Positions 49,712 through 63,130 of a stretch of 64,000 bases of DNA are shown one piece after another; the first letter of the stretch is position 1; every line of letters starts with the position of its first letter. The notes beneath the pieces are model-generated. The model searched no databases and had not been told where the DNA came from. It saw only the letters and a list, made by a program, of their open reading frames with translations. Source of the DNA: Rubripirellula reticaptiva. GTDB taxonomy: Bacteria; Planctomycetota; Planctomycetia; Pirellulales; Pirellulaceae. The stretch lies in assembly GCF_007860175.1 (NCBI RefSeq), contig NZ_SJPX01000004.1, positions 434,001 to 498,000 of the forward strand, given 5' to 3'. The translations under genes were made by a program, and so were the position numbers.

Positions 49712-50787
49712 CGTGATGGCCCCTTCAGGACAACAGCAGCTTGAATCCACGATCCAATCGAACGATGCAGCATTCGTGGGGGCGCTTCCTGGTCGTTTGA
49801 TCCGCCGATTCGCAAGGTTGCGCCAATGGAATTGCCTAGCCAAAAGCTCCCCTCGCCAGCACGCCGCTGGACGACGTCGGCAAAGGATGCCATTCCAATC
49901 GTGCCGTTGTGCCATGGTGATCCATCCGCACCAAAGATTTGGATGTTTAGGTCCGTATCGCCAACCGAATTGGACTCAAGCGAGGTCGGGTTCAGGTCGC
50001 TGAATGGCGAGTTGTTTCGGCGACTTGCTGTCCAGCCAATGGGCCCCGAAAGACTGACGTCTTGAATTGCGATCATGCTCGCCGCAATCTGCGCATTTTT
50101 GTCGGTGGTCGCCGTTACGGTGTTTGCCCAATTGGTATCGTAAAATCGATAGGCGACATGCAGCATGAGGTAGCCGTTGGACATGCTTTGAAGCGTCGTC
50201 CAATTTGCGGCTTCGCTGATTGTGACGCTCGAAGGCGACTTGGCTGACACGCAGATCAGAATCAAGTCGCCTGGCATGACGCCGGCTGGGATGTCAAGAG
50301 AAAGTGATGTCGAACTGTCTGATGTCGACGCGACGGTCATGCTGCGCAGTCGAGGCGAAGAGGCTGATGGTGTTGTTGTTGCGGTTTGTGTGAACGTGTC
50401 AGTCACCGTCGCGGTTGAATCGATGGTCGCGTTGAGTGTGATGGTCGGGCTGTCGTCGGCGGTGCGGGTCAACTCACTGGATGATGAAACGTACTGGATC
50501 GACTGCACTGATTGAGTAAACGGATCAATTCGCTGGACGCTAAATCCGTTGCTCGATGGATGGGTTGTGAATTGCGTCGCGTAGCGAAGGTCGTTTGCGA
50601 TTCGGTCGGTGATTTCGGTTGCTTGTCGGCGCTGGTTCGCCTTTTCGTCAGGTTCCAGCAGTTGCGAAGTGACTGCGATTGATCCCGCTAATGAAACCAG
50701 CAGGACGGTTGCGGCCAGCATGGCGACTACCAGTTCGATCAAGCTAAACGCTTGGCGAGCGTTCGAGTTTACGGAAGTGCGGGTCAC
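49708..50787 (-). CDS. Minor pseudopilin (GspJ/PilW-like)
   Basis: 359 residues, starting with GTG at 50787 that overlaps the previous stop (GTGA). The leader NSNARQA is followed by FSLIELVVAMLAATVLLVSL, with Glu at +5 and Ala instead of Gly before the cut site. After about 90 stalk residues (EITDRIANDLRYATQF) there is a large Ser/Thr-rich globular part, longer than usual for GspJ (about 200). It is in the same four-gene set, translationally coupled at both ends. Confidence 0.8.
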   Translation of the reverse strand: MTRTSVNSNARQAFSLIELVVAMLAATVLLVSLAGSIAVTSQLLEPDEKANQRRQATEITDRIANDLRYATQFTTHPSSNGFSVQRIDPFTQSVQSIQYVSSSSELTRTADDSPTITLNATIDSTATVTDTFTQTATTTPSASSPRLRSMTVASTSDSSTSLSLDIPAGVMPGDLILICVSAKSPSSVTISEAANWTTLQSMSNGYLMLHVAYRFYDTNWANTVTATTDKNAQIAASMIAIQDVSLSGPIGWTASRRNNSPFSDLNPTSLESNSVGDTDLNIQIFGADGSPWHNGTIGMASFADVVQRRAGEGSFWLGNSIGATLRIGGSNDQEAPPRMLHRSIGSWIQAAVVLKGPSR

Positions 50788-51341
50788 GATGTGGCTCCGC
50801 TGGTTCCGTCAACGTCGGTGTCCGGTTCGGTTGGGGCCATAGGTTCGATGCTCGTTGTGGTTTTGCGATCCACGGTGACCGCACCCGTCCCCGCGCCGAT
50901 GTGAACTCGAAACAAATCGCTGCCGCTCGACAGGTCAATCGTTGCTTGTTCGATCGCCCCGCCGGAGGATTCTGGAACGCCCTCGAAATTGAACGAGAGC
51001 GTTAGGTTGCCGTCCATGCTGGCGACCATATCGATCGAAGGATCGTAGATCGACTTGATGGAAACCAGGGCTGGCGTTCGCGAACGATCCTCTTGCTCGC
51101 CCTCGTCGGCTTGGTAGGAATCGTCATCGTTTGAGAATGCGATTTGAATAGATCGGCCGCTGCAAATCGCCGTCTGGCGTGCGCGCCGTACGTCATTTGC
51201 CACTCGCCAAGCCGCGGCCTCTAACCGCGAGATACGTTGGGTTTCGGCGAATCGCGGGGTCGCGACGGCTGCCATCACGCCCACGATCAAGATCACGATT
51301 GCCACCTCGATCAAGGTAATTGCTGCGCGAGCAGAATGCAT
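50784..51341 (-). CDS. Minor pseudopilin (GspH-like)
   Basis: 185 residues, first of the four pseudopilin genes on the minus strand, starting ATG 51341. The leader ARAA is followed by ITLIEVAIVILIVGVMAAVA with Glu at +5. The sequence then has the GspH pattern: AWRVANDVRRARQTAICSGR, typical of the helix and turn after the stalk, and a beta-rich C-terminus with Asp/Glu-rich loops (NDDDS, ADEGEQED), which may bind calcium. A 4-base overlap couples it to the next gene. Confidence 0.8.
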   Translation of the reverse strand: MHSARAAITLIEVAIVILIVGVMAAVATPRFAETQRISRLEAAAWRVANDVRRARQTAICSGRSIQIAFSNDDDSYQADEGEQEDRSRTPALVSIKSIYDPSIDMVASMDGNLTLSFNFEGVPESSGGAIEQATIDLSSGSDLFRVHIGAGTGAVTVDRKTTTSIEPMAPTEPDTDVDGTSGATS

Positions 51342-51582
51342 CGTGATTGCTCCAGCAACAGAGGACCGAGATTCACACCGCCCACAGCGCGCGGTGTACC
51401 GATCAAATCTAGGTCACCGCTAGAGAGTCCGTCGGTGATTCGGCCTCGTCCCACTGCGTGAATGATCCGCATGATCCGCGTATTGCGAAAGACCGGCCGG
51501 TCGTCGCACGACGGTTGTGTTGGTCAGTCCGGATCGTCGAGAGAAACTACCCGGACGTATTGGGGGAGTCGCGAAAGACGCA

Positions 51583-52551
51583 TCACCAACCCAGAACATG
51601 AGCAAAGATCAGCGGCGCGCAGATTGTGGCGTCCGATTCAATGATGAACTTCGGTGCATCGGCGTCGAGCTTGCACCAAGTAATCTTTTCGTTCGGCACC
51701 GCGCCGCTGTATCCGCCAAAGCTGGTGATCGCGTCACTGATCTGGCAAAAGTAGCTCCAAAGCGGAACGTCTCGTTCAAGGTCTTGCCTCAACATCGGCA
51801 CCACGCAGATCGGAAAGTCGCCAGCGATGCCACCACCGATTTGGAAAAAGCCGATCGGTCCGATTTTAGATTCTTCTTCGTACCACTGAGCCAGTCGCTG
51901 CATTTGGTAGGTCCCGGTTGCGATTGCGGTGTGGTTGGGGACGGTGCCATCGATCACACGCGCGGCGTAGATGTTGCCAAGCGTCGAGTCTTCGAAGCCG
52001 GGGGTGAACACAGGGATATTCATGTCTTTGGCCGCCGCAAGCCATGAGTGTTCGCGAGGGATTTGGTAGTGCTGGACTAGTTCCTTGTCGTCCAGCAGGT
52101 CGAACATGAATTCCACTGGCATGCGGTTCTTATTTGATTTCGCTGCTTCCTGCCACATCGGCGTCAAGCGGCCTTCGATGTGTCGCATCACGGTTTCGGG
52201 GATGCAGGTGTCCGTAACGCGGTTGAACCCTTCGTCGCGCAGGGCGACTTCGTCGTCCGTCGAAAGGGCTCGCCAGTTTTCGATGATGCGGTACTCGTTG
52301 TGCGCGACGAGGTTGAACATGTCTTCTTCCAAGTTAGCGGCCGTGCACGTGATCGCGTGGATCTTGCCGGCTCGGATCATCGGAGCCAGCGACAGGCCAA
52401 GCTCGCCCGTGCTCATCGCCCCGGCCAGCGTGACCATCATCCGCCCCTTGTTCTCTGTCGAAACGAATTGTCCGAACGACTTAGCAGCAGCGACCAATTC
52501 GCGAGCGTTGAAGTGGAGAAAGTGTGTTTCCAGTAGCTCGGTGACGTTCAT
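51583..52551 (-). CDS. Deoxyhypusine synthase-like protein
   Basis: 322 residues from ATG 52551 (longer readings to 52725 are not supported). The family fold is evident from VTLAGAMSTGELGLSLAPMI, the NLEEDMFNLVAH segment, GFEDSTLGNIYAARV and IGFFQIGGGIAGDFPI. The C-terminal ITWCKLDADAPKFIIESDA carries Lys aligned with the catalytic Lys of eukaryotic deoxyhypusine synthase (WGKI), so enzyme activity is possible. Bacteria lack eIF5A; related bacterial enzymes are known or proposed to work in polyamine metabolism, for example homospermidine formation. The substrate here is not known. It is next to the pseudopilin genes on the same strand, about 240 bases apart. Confidence 0.88.
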   Translation of the reverse strand: MNVTELLETHFLHFNARELVAAAKSFGQFVSTENKGRMMVTLAGAMSTGELGLSLAPMIRAGKIHAITCTAANLEEDMFNLVAHNEYRIIENWRALSTDDEVALRDEGFNRVTDTCIPETVMRHIEGRLTPMWQEAAKSNKNRMPVEFMFDLLDDKELVQHYQIPREHSWLAAAKDMNIPVFTPGFEDSTLGNIYAARVIDGTVPNHTAIATGTYQMQRLAQWYEEESKIGPIGFFQIGGGIAGDFPICVVPMLRQDLERDVPLWSYFCQISDAITSFGGYSGAVPNEKITWCKLDADAPKFIIESDATICAPLIFAHVLGW

Positions 52552-53385
52552 TGGATGGCTTGGCGATAATAGGAAATGGTAGGAAGGGGCAAGTAAAGGG
52601 GCGGCGGCTGCCTGTCTGCCGTATAGCTTCCGATTGCGGACGCGTGCCGGCAAGCCGTCGAGTCGCTGTAGAATGTGTTCCCCTGAATTGGGGGGATGAC
52701 TGTGTTCGGGCAGAAAATTCGCCAATAAATTTCTACCGAGCGTTGGTCACAAGCATCCTGATCCACCGGAAAAAAATGTAAAAAAACTGACCGTCGTTTT
52801 TTTGCTCGAATTCGAGCTTTTTTCATCCAGCGGCGTTTATGCCCACCTTGGGTCATGATAGCGGCGTTGATCGGGGCGGTTGGGGTCAGGTTTCTAAAAA
52901 AGTTTTTTTCTGCCCAAGGGTCGCGAAAAAAATTTTCAGAAATCTGAAAGCGGGCGCGAGACAAGAGGATTCGCAGTAAAACGCTGCTGCAGCATAATTC
53001 GGGCCAAAATGTCCGAGTTGGTCTTTTCTACATTCTGCCATTGTGATAGTTTTCACGAGTGATCATAGGCCCAACGTTTCTCGCTCGCCCGACTTTCGCC
53101 TCCCATTCGTCGTGTTTTCCCGTCCGGGATGGCACTGGATCGAACGGGTGGCGTTTTCGTGGTCGTGTTTCGCAAGGATTCACTGTCGCTTTGGCCGCCG
53201 CGACGGGGTGTCATTTACTGTATCCGCTCGCTAGTTCTCCTTGCCCGCACGCACCTGTCTGAACGCGTTTCACTGCTGAATGACGCATTCGCTAATTCCG
53301 CAAGTCATGGCCCTGTCCCGCTTTGGGCCCGATCAAACCAACCTCCCGCTCACCCACTTGGTCTTCTAAGGAGCTTTTCTAAACG
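52552..53385. other. Long A/T-tract-rich region upstream of rpoB
   Basis: 834 bases with no supported gene. Two adjacent fold-backs lie at 52780-52803 (aaaaaaac / gttttttt) and 52804-52817 (gctcgaattcgagc, a perfect palindrome), the second followed by six Ts on the plus strand, so it looks like a terminator of a plus-strand transcript from an unknown source. Further down, tttcag / ctgaaa (around 52935-52950) can also pair. The rpoB promoter should be in the last few hundred bases, but I cannot assign it. The usual ribosomal protein genes (rplJ, rplL) are not here. Confidence 0.45.
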
Positions 53386-57111
<3,726 letters not shown>

Positions 57112-57119
57112 GAAAGGGA

Positions 57120-57263
57120 TTAGGTATTAGGTTTCAGGTTTGCGGGTAATCCAGCATCTGAAGCCTAGCCGTTTCTCGATATGCGTTTCGGGGGGAAACC
57201 CGGGACGAGAATTTGTGACGACCAGCCGAGGGTCGTCGCTTGAACCTGACACCTAAAACCAAA
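57120..57263. repeat. Inverted-repeat element of heptads between rpoB and rpoC
   Basis: The left arm (57120-57140) is three heptads of the form TTAGGTA, TTAGGTT, TCAGGTT. The right arm (57243-57263), read on the minus strand, is TTTGGTT, TTAGGTG, TCAGGTT. The arms match at 18 of 21 positions. Inside is a smaller hairpin (gacgacc / ggtcgtc, 57217-57237). The element fills nearly all of the spacer between the genes, so it will be in the rpoBC transcript if the two are co-transcribed. It looks like a small repetitive or MITE-like element, but could also control rpoC expression. Confidence 0.7.
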
Positions 57264-57283
57264 TAGCTAAGGCTTAGTTCCCC

Positions 57284-60200
57284 ATGTCCAGTGGCGAAAC
57301 CAGCAATTACGATCGCATCAACGACTACGCATCAGTTCGAATCTCTCTCGCGCGCCCCCAAGACATCAAAGGATGGTCGTTCGGGGAAGTGAAGAAGCCT
57401 GAAACGATCAACTATCGAACCTATCGTCCTGAAAAAGACGGTCTGTTCTGTGAACGCATCTTTGGCCCTGAAAAGGACTGGGAATGCGCCTGCGGTAAGT
57501 ACCGCGGCATGAAGTACAAGGGCATGATCTGTGACCGCTGTGGTGTGAAGGTCACCCACAGTCGCGTTCGTCGTAAACGAATGGGTCACATCGAATTGGC
57601 CGCACCGGTGGTTCACATTTGGTTCTTCAAAGCGATGCCTTCGCGTTTGGGCAACCTGTTGGACATGAAGACCAGTTCGCTTGAAAAGGTCATCTACTTC
57701 CAAGACTACGTGGTCATCGATCCGGGTACGACCGAATTGGAACCGCGTCAGCTTTTGACCGAAGAAGAATACCGCGCCGCGCGTCAGCAATACGGCGAAG
57801 GTTCGTTCGAAGCGGACATGGGCGCTGAAGCGGTTCGCAAGTTGCTCAACCTGCTGGACTTGGTGACGTTGTCGGAAAAACTGCGTGTCGACTTGGTCGA
57901 GACCGGTTCAAAGCAAAAGAAGAAGGACCTGATCAACCGCTTGAAGATTGTCGAATCGATCCGCGACAGCGACAACCGTCCCGAGTGGATGGTGTTGGAC
58001 GTCGTGCCAGTGATTCCGCCCGACTTGCGTCCGTTGGTGTTGCTAGATAGCGGTAACTTTGCAACGTCGGACTTGAACGACCTCTACCGCCGGATCATCA
58101 ACCGCAACAACCGCTTGCGTAAGCTTGTCGACCTGAACGCGCCGGAAGTCATCATTCGCAACGAAAAGCGAATGTTGCAACAGTCCGTCGATGCACTGTT
58201 CGACAACAACCGCTGCAAGCGACCGGTGCTGGGTTCGTCGAACCGACCACTGAAGTCCTTGACCGACATGATCAAGGGCAAGCAAGGTCGTTTCCGCGAA
58301 AACTTGCTGGGCAAACGAGTCGATTACTCGGCCCGCTCGGTCATCGTAGTTGGTCCTCGCTTGAAATTGCACCAATGTGGTTTGCCCAAGAAGATCGCCC
58401 TTGAACTGTACCAACCGTTCATCATCCGCCGCTTGAAAGAACTCGGCCACGCCGACACCATCAAGTCGGCCAAGAAGATGCTCGAACGCAAAGACGAAGA
58501 AGTTTGGGACATTCTGGAACAGGTCATCAAGAACCACCCTGTGCTTTTGAACCGTGCACCGACGTTGCACCGGATGGGGATCCAGGCGTTCGAACCGATT
58601 CTTGTCGAAGGCAACGCGATTCACTTGCACCCCTTGGTGTGTAAGGGCTTCAACGCCGACTTCGACGGTGACCAGATGGCTGTCCACCTGCCGCTTTCGA
58701 TCGAAGCTCAAGTCGAAGCCCACACTTTGATGATGTCCACCAACAACGTATTCGCGCCATCGAACGGCAAGCCGATCATGTCGCCGTCGCAAGACATCGT
58801 CATGGGTTGCTATTACATGACTGCCGAAATGCCCGATCAAAAGGGTGAAGGCATGATCTTCAGCGGCTATGACGAAGTCGACTTGGCGTTCGCACAAGGT
58901 GTGATCGCGATTCACGCACGTATTAAGATGCGTTTGCCACGTTTCCAACGTTTGAAAACTGAAACTGGCGACGGCGTCTATGGTGCGATCATTGACACCA
59001 CGCCTGGTCGTGTTCGGTTCAATGAAATGCTTCCCGACGGGATGGACTACTACAACCAACCGATGAAGAGTGGTGACTTGGCACTTGCCATTAGTGACTG
59101 CTATCAACGGCTAGGTCGCAAGGCAACCATTCACTTGCTTGACGACATGATGCAAGCTGGTTTCCGTGAATCGACTCGCAGTGGTTTGTCGTTCGCGACG
59201 GATGACTTGGTCACGCCGGACTCTAAGACTGACTTCATCAAGAAGGCAGAAAAAGAAGTCATGAAGCTGAAGAAGTCGTACGAGCGTGGCTTGATGACCG
59301 GGCCCGAACGATACAACCACGTGCTAGACGAATGGACGGCCGCTCGTGAGTTGATCACCAAGGACATGATGCAGGCGATGAAGAACGACATCCGCGAAGG
59401 CGGCTGGTACATCAACCCGGTGTACTTGATGTCGCACTCCGGTGCACGGGGCGGTATCGAGCAGATTCGTCAGCTTGCTGGTATGCGGGGATTGATGGCG
59501 AAGCCGACCGGCGAAATCATCGAAACGCCCATTAAGGCAAACTTCCGCGAAGGTCTGTCGGTTCTGGAATATTTCTCGTCGACGCACGGTGCCCGTAAGG
59601 GATTGGCGGATACGGCACTGAAGACGGCTGACTCGGGTTACCTAACTCGTAAGCTTGCCGACGTCGCGCAGAACGTGGTGATCACGATGCAAGACTGCGG
59701 CACCACCCAAGGGATCACCAAGGGTGTTGTCTATCGCGGCGAGAAGGTCGAAGTCAGCTTGGTCGATTCGATCAACGGTCGCGTTAGCCGCCAGTCCATC
59801 GTTAACCCGGTGACTGACGAGATCATCGTTCGTGAAAACGAAATGATCACACCAGACATTGCTCGTAACATCGAAGCGATGGGCTTGGAAAAGATCCAAG
59901 TTCGTACGCCGATGACCTGCGACGCACCGCTTGGTGTTTGCCGATGCTGTTACGGCATGGACATGTCGACCGGTTCCATGGTCGAAGAAGGCATGGCCGT
60001 CGGTATCATCGCGGCACAGTCGATCGGTGAACCGGGTACTCAATTGACCATGCGTACGTTCCACATCGGTGGTAGCGTGAACAAGCAATCGGTTGAGTCG
60101 GACATCAAGAGCAAGCGTGCTGGTAAGGCTCGATTTACTCGGATGCGTGCGGTGGAAAACACCGAAGGCATTCCGATCGTGCTGAACCGAAACGGTGAAA

Positions 60201-61657
60201 TCACGCTGGTCGATGATCGCGGGCGTGAAATCGAATCGTATCCGATCCCAACCGGTGCGGCCGTCATGGTCAAGGAAGGCGAGGAAGTCAAAGAAGGAAC
60301 TGTTCTTTGCGAATGGAACCCGTACTCGATTCCGATTTTGTCGGAAGTTCACGGTAAGATCCGCTTTGAAGACATCGTCGAAGGTCAGACGATGCGAGTC
60401 GAACGTGAAGCGAGCGGCAACGTCCGTATGATGATCGTTGACCATAAGGGTGACTTGCACCCGCAGTTGGTCATCGAACAAGACGCCGACGGCGAAGCCA
60501 TGCTAGAAGTCGGTGCCGTTGGTAAGGCACTCGAGGTCATCTACTTGCCCGAGCGTGCGATGATCGTGGTTCGCGAAGGCGACAAGATCATCCCTGGTAC
60601 GGTGCTTGCTGAAATGCCGCGTGAAGGTGGTGGTGTTTCGGACATCACGGGTGGTCTGCCGCGAGTTACCGAAATTTTCGAAGCTCGTAAGCCAAAGGAT
60701 CCCGCCGTGATCGCGGAAGTCGACGGCGAAGTCGAGATCCTTGCTGAACGCAAACGTGGTAAGCGAACGATCGTGGTCCGCAGCGAATCGGGTATCGAAC
60801 GTGAGCACTTGGTGCCGCACGGTAAGCACTTCCAAGTTCACAGTGGTGACTTTGTGAAGGCTGGGCAGGCACTTGTCGAAGGGCCTTTGGTGCCGCACGA
60901 CATTCTGCGAGTTTCGGGCGAAGAAGCCGTTCAGCAATACTTGCTGCACGAAATTCAACAGGTCTATCAATCGCAGAAGGTTGAAATTAACGATAAGCAC
61001 TGCGAAATTATCATCGCTCGCATGCTGCGTAAGGTGAAGATCGAATCGGCTGGTGACACGAACTTGCTGCCGGGCAGCGTGATGGACCGTTTCCACTTCC
61101 GTCACGCCAACGATGACTTGGCCAAGTGCATTCGGGTCAGCAAAGCTGGTGCGAGCGACTTCACCGAAGGTCAAATCATTCCGAAGGAAGTATTTGAGCA
61201 AACCAACGCTGAAATCGAAGCAATGGGTGGCGAGCCCGCCAAGGGCAAGCGTCCGAAGAGTGCCACCGCGAGTACTCAGTTGCTAGGGATCACCAAGGCT
61301 GCCGTTCAGTCGAACAGCTTTATCTCGGCTGCATCTTTCCAAGAAACGACCAAGGTTTTGACCGAAGCGGCGTTGGCCGGCAAGGTCGACAAGTTGGTCG
61401 GTTTGAAGGAGAACGTTATTCTGGGGCACTTGATTCCGGCCGGTACCGGTTTCCGAATTTTCCAAGAATCGGAAGTCAATTACCGTCGCGAGGCGTTGGA
61501 AGAGCTGGCAAATGCACCGGTTCAAAGCTTGGAAGAAAGCTTCCCACTGTTGAACGCAGACGAGGCCACGACGCCGTCGCCAAGTGCTCAAGTGGAAGAG
61601 CCATCCGATATGCCTAGCAACCAAACGCTTGACCAATTGTTGGGCGGACAGGAGTAA
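57284..61657 (+). CDS. rpoC: RNA polymerase beta' subunit
   Basis: 1457 residues. The magnesium site [12 protein letters not shown] is intact, and both zinc sites are present: [19 protein letters not shown] near residue 65 and the later [11 protein letters not shown]. The trigger loop and bridge helix regions are in the expected order (for example the bridge-helix segment [17 protein letters not shown]). The last 80 residues are an acidic, Glu/Ser-rich tail. The start ATG 57284 is preceded by AAGG. Together with rpoB it makes the core catalytic site. A strong terminator follows, so transcription stops here. Confidence 0.99.
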   Translation: MSSGETSNYDRINDYASVRISLARPQDIKGWSFGEVKKPETINYRTYRPEKDGLFCERIFGPEKDWECACGKYRGMKYKGMICDRCGVKVTHSRVRRKRMGHIELAAPVVHIWFFKAMPSRLGNLLDMKTSSLEKVIYFQDYVVIDPGTTELEPRQLLTEEEYRAARQQYGEGSFEADMGAEAVRKLLNLLDLVTLSEKLRVDLVETGSKQKKKDLINRLKIVESIRDSDNRPEWMVLDVVPVIPPDLRPLVLLDSGNFATSDLNDLYRRIINRNNRLRKLVDLNAPEVIIRNEKRMLQQSVDALFDNNRCKRPVLGSSNRPLKSLTDMIKGKQGRFRENLLGKRVDYSARSVIVVGPRLKLHQCGLPKKIALELYQPFIIRRLKELGHADTIKSAKKMLERKDEEVWDILEQVIKNHPVLLNRAPTLHRMGIQAFEPILVEGNAIHLHPLVCKGFNADFDGDQMAVHLPLSIEAQVEAHTLMMSTNNVFAPSNGKPIMSPSQDIVMGCYYMTAEMPDQKGEGMIFSGYDEVDLAFAQGVIAIHARIKMRLPRFQRLKTETGDGVYGAIIDTTPGRVRFNEMLPDGMDYYNQPMKSGDLALAISDCYQRLGRKATIHLLDDMMQAGFRESTRSGLSFATDDLVTPDSKTDFIKKAEKEVMKLKKSYERGLMTGPERYNHVLDEWTAARELITKDMMQAMKNDIREGGWYINPVYLMSHSGARGGIEQIRQLAGMRGLMAKPTGEIIETPIKANFREGLSVLEYFSSTHGARKGLADTALKTADSGYLTRKLADVAQNVVITMQDCGTTQGITKGVVYRGEKVEVSLVDSINGRVSRQSIVNPVTDEIIVRENEMITPDIARNIEAMGLEKIQVRTPMTCDAPLGVCRCCYGMDMSTGSMVEEGMAVGIIAAQSIGEPGTQLTMRTFHIGGSVNKQSVESDIKSKRAGKARFTRMRAVENTEGIPIVLNRNGEITLVDDRGREIESYPIPTGAAVMVKEGEEVKEGTVLCEWNPYSIPILSEVHGKIRFEDIVEGQTMRVEREASGNVRMMIVDHKGDLHPQLVIEQDADGEAMLEVGAVGKALEVIYLPERAMIVVREGDKIIPGTVLAEMPREGGGVSDITGGLPRVTEIFEARKPKDPAVIAEVDGEVEILAERKRGKRTIVVRSESGIEREHLVPHGKHFQVHSGDFVKAGQALVEGPLVPHDILRVSGEEAVQQYLLHEIQQVYQSQKVEINDKHCEIIIARMLRKVKIESAGDTNLLPGSVMDRFHFRHANDDLAKCIRVSKAGASDFTEGQIIPKEVFEQTNAEIEAMGGEPAKGKRPKSATASTQLLGITKAAVQSNSFISAASFQETTKVLTEAALAGKVDKLVGLKENVILGHLIPAGTGFRIFQESEVNYRREALEELANAPVQSLEESFPLLNADEATTPSPSAQVEEPSDMPSNQTLDQLLGGQE

Positions 61658-61693
61658 GGCTTCGGTCTTTGCTATAGCGATCAGTAAAAACAA

Positions 61694-61729
61694 AACCTCG
61701 CGTTCCAAGTTGGGACGCGAGGTTTTTTT
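61694..61729 (+). terminator. Rho-independent terminator of rpoBC
   Basis: A 10-base stem (aacctcgcgt / acgcgaggtt, 61694-61703 and 61715-61724) whose 3' arm runs into a seven-T tract (61723-61729), about 40 bases after the rpoC stop. It lies between rpoC and the convergent GspE-like gene. Confidence 0.92.
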
Positions 61730-61772
61730 ATGGACAGTCTCGTCTAGCTTAAAAAGCGCGAGTTCAATCGCT

Positions 61773-63029
61773 CTACGCTTTTCGCTTTGCCAAAGCCGAC
61801 AAGGTTGCTAGTAGCGGATCGGCGATTGCGTGGTTGGCTTCGTCGGCGGTCGTTTCGCCTCGCAGGACTCGTGCAGCCGTTACTTCGGCAAGGCACAGCA
61901 TGCCTTCGTCCACGGCCAGCGTTTCGAGATCTGCCGCGGACACTCCCTCGCCTATTGCGTGGCAAAGGTGATGATTCAGGTCCATGATTTCCGGCACGCA
62001 CGCTAGCGACGCAAAGCCCGCACCGAAGCATTGGTCACAGCCGACGGCCTCAAAGAGTTGTGGTTTCTGACCGCCCAGCACATTGCCGATTCTCGGTCCG
62101 ATGTCCATGTCGACGTCACAAATCGGTCGGCGGCAATTCGGGCATAATTGGCGAAGCAGTCTTTGGTTGATCACCCCAAGCAAAGCGCCCGCCAAGAATT
62201 TTGGTTTCGTATCGTACTGCAGCATCGCATCGACCGCTTCGGCGCAGCTCTTCGCATGAATGGTTGCCAAGACGAGTTGTCCGCTAGCGCCCGCTCGTAC
62301 TGCAGTCGACGCTGTTCGTGAATCACGGATTTCGCCAACCATGATGACGTCCGGGCTGTGGCGCAGTACCGCGGTCAGCAGGTCGGCAAAGTCGAGCCCG
62401 GCTTTGATGTTGACCTGCGACTGCATGACGCCGGGTAACGAATGTTCGATCGGGTCTTCAAGTGTATGGATCTTGCGGGTGCCGTCGTTGAGTGCTTCCA
62501 CCGCCGAGTACAACGTGCTCGACTTTCCGCTTCCTACCGGGCCAGCGACAAGGACCAGGCCGGACGGACGATGGATCAGGTCTAAGATCGTTTGAAGTTC
62601 CGAAGGATCGTAACCAAGTTTGTCGATCGATCTTGCGCCTCGCACCGGGTCGAACAAGCGAATCGCGATGTCTTGTCCATATAGCGTTGGGATGCTGCTA
62701 AGACGCAAATCGATCTCGCTGCCGTTGGGTGTGGTCAGGACGCCGCGTCCATCGGCGGGTCGAATCGATTCGCCCGCATCGGCACCTGCCAGCACTCGCA
62801 GATGTCCTTGCAATCGTTTCCCGTACTGGCGTGCAAGTTTTCGCACCAACTCGATCTTCCCGAGTCGGCGGATTGCCACCAGGACACAGTGTTCGGAATC
62901 GGAAATGAACAGATCGCTGGCGTGCCGTTCGACCGCCCATTCGACTAAGTTCGCGGCATACATCTCAGGCGGCGAAATCTCAACTTCGCCCTCAAGAGGT
63001 TCAAATTGAACCTCGTTTTTCGTGCTCAT
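61773..63029 (-). CDS. Short GspE/PilB-type secretion ATPase
   Basis: 418 residues. Walker A GPVGSGKSST (163-172), Asp/His boxes (LEDPIEHSLPGVMQSQVN), Walker B region SPDVIMVGEIRD and the C-terminal zinc site with CPNC and CDQC (LCPNC then GCDQC). This is the extension-type ATPase of type II secretion or type IV pili, acting as a hexamer at the inner membrane. It is about 150 residues shorter than typical GspE/PilB: the N-terminal regulatory domain is missing, so contact with a GspL/PilM-type partner may differ. It stands alone near rpoC, without pilus genes on either side, and is divergent from the helicase gene. Confidence 0.9.
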   Translation of the reverse strand: MSTKNEVQFEPLEGEVEISPPEMYAANLVEWAVERHASDLFISDSEHCVLVAIRRLGKIELVRKLARQYGKRLQGHLRVLAGADAGESIRPADGRGVLTTPNGSEIDLRLSSIPTLYGQDIAIRLFDPVRGARSIDKLGYDPSELQTILDLIHRPSGLVLVAGPVGSGKSSTLYSAVEALNDGTRKIHTLEDPIEHSLPGVMQSQVNIKAGLDFADLLTAVLRHSPDVIMVGEIRDSRTASTAVRAGASGQLVLATIHAKSCAEAVDAMLQYDTKPKFLAGALLGVINQRLLRQLCPNCRRPICDVDMDIGPRIGNVLGGQKPQLFEAVGCDQCFGAGFASLACVPEIMDLNHHLCHAIGEGVSAADLETLAVDEGMLCLAEVTAARVLRGETTADEANHAIADPLLATLSALAKRKA

Positions 63030-63130
63030 CTTGATGTCTTATTTCTGGAGGCGATTCAAATCATCGATGTCGGAGAACAAAAGCAGCATGACTATGGACG
63101 ATTGGGCACATCATTGCAAAGATTTAGGGC
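63030..63130. promoter_or_regulatory. Divergent promoter region of GspE-like and RecQ-like genes
   Basis: 101 bases between two divergent start codons; promoters for both are expected here, but no consensus elements are clear to me. Confidence 0.35.

Noticed and set aside
52548-52964. Minus-strand 138-residue frame upstream of the deoxyhypusine synthase-like gene
   Set aside because: It spans A/T homopolymer tracts and hairpins, gives a Phe/Lys/Arg-rich sequence without features and overlaps the start of the true gene.
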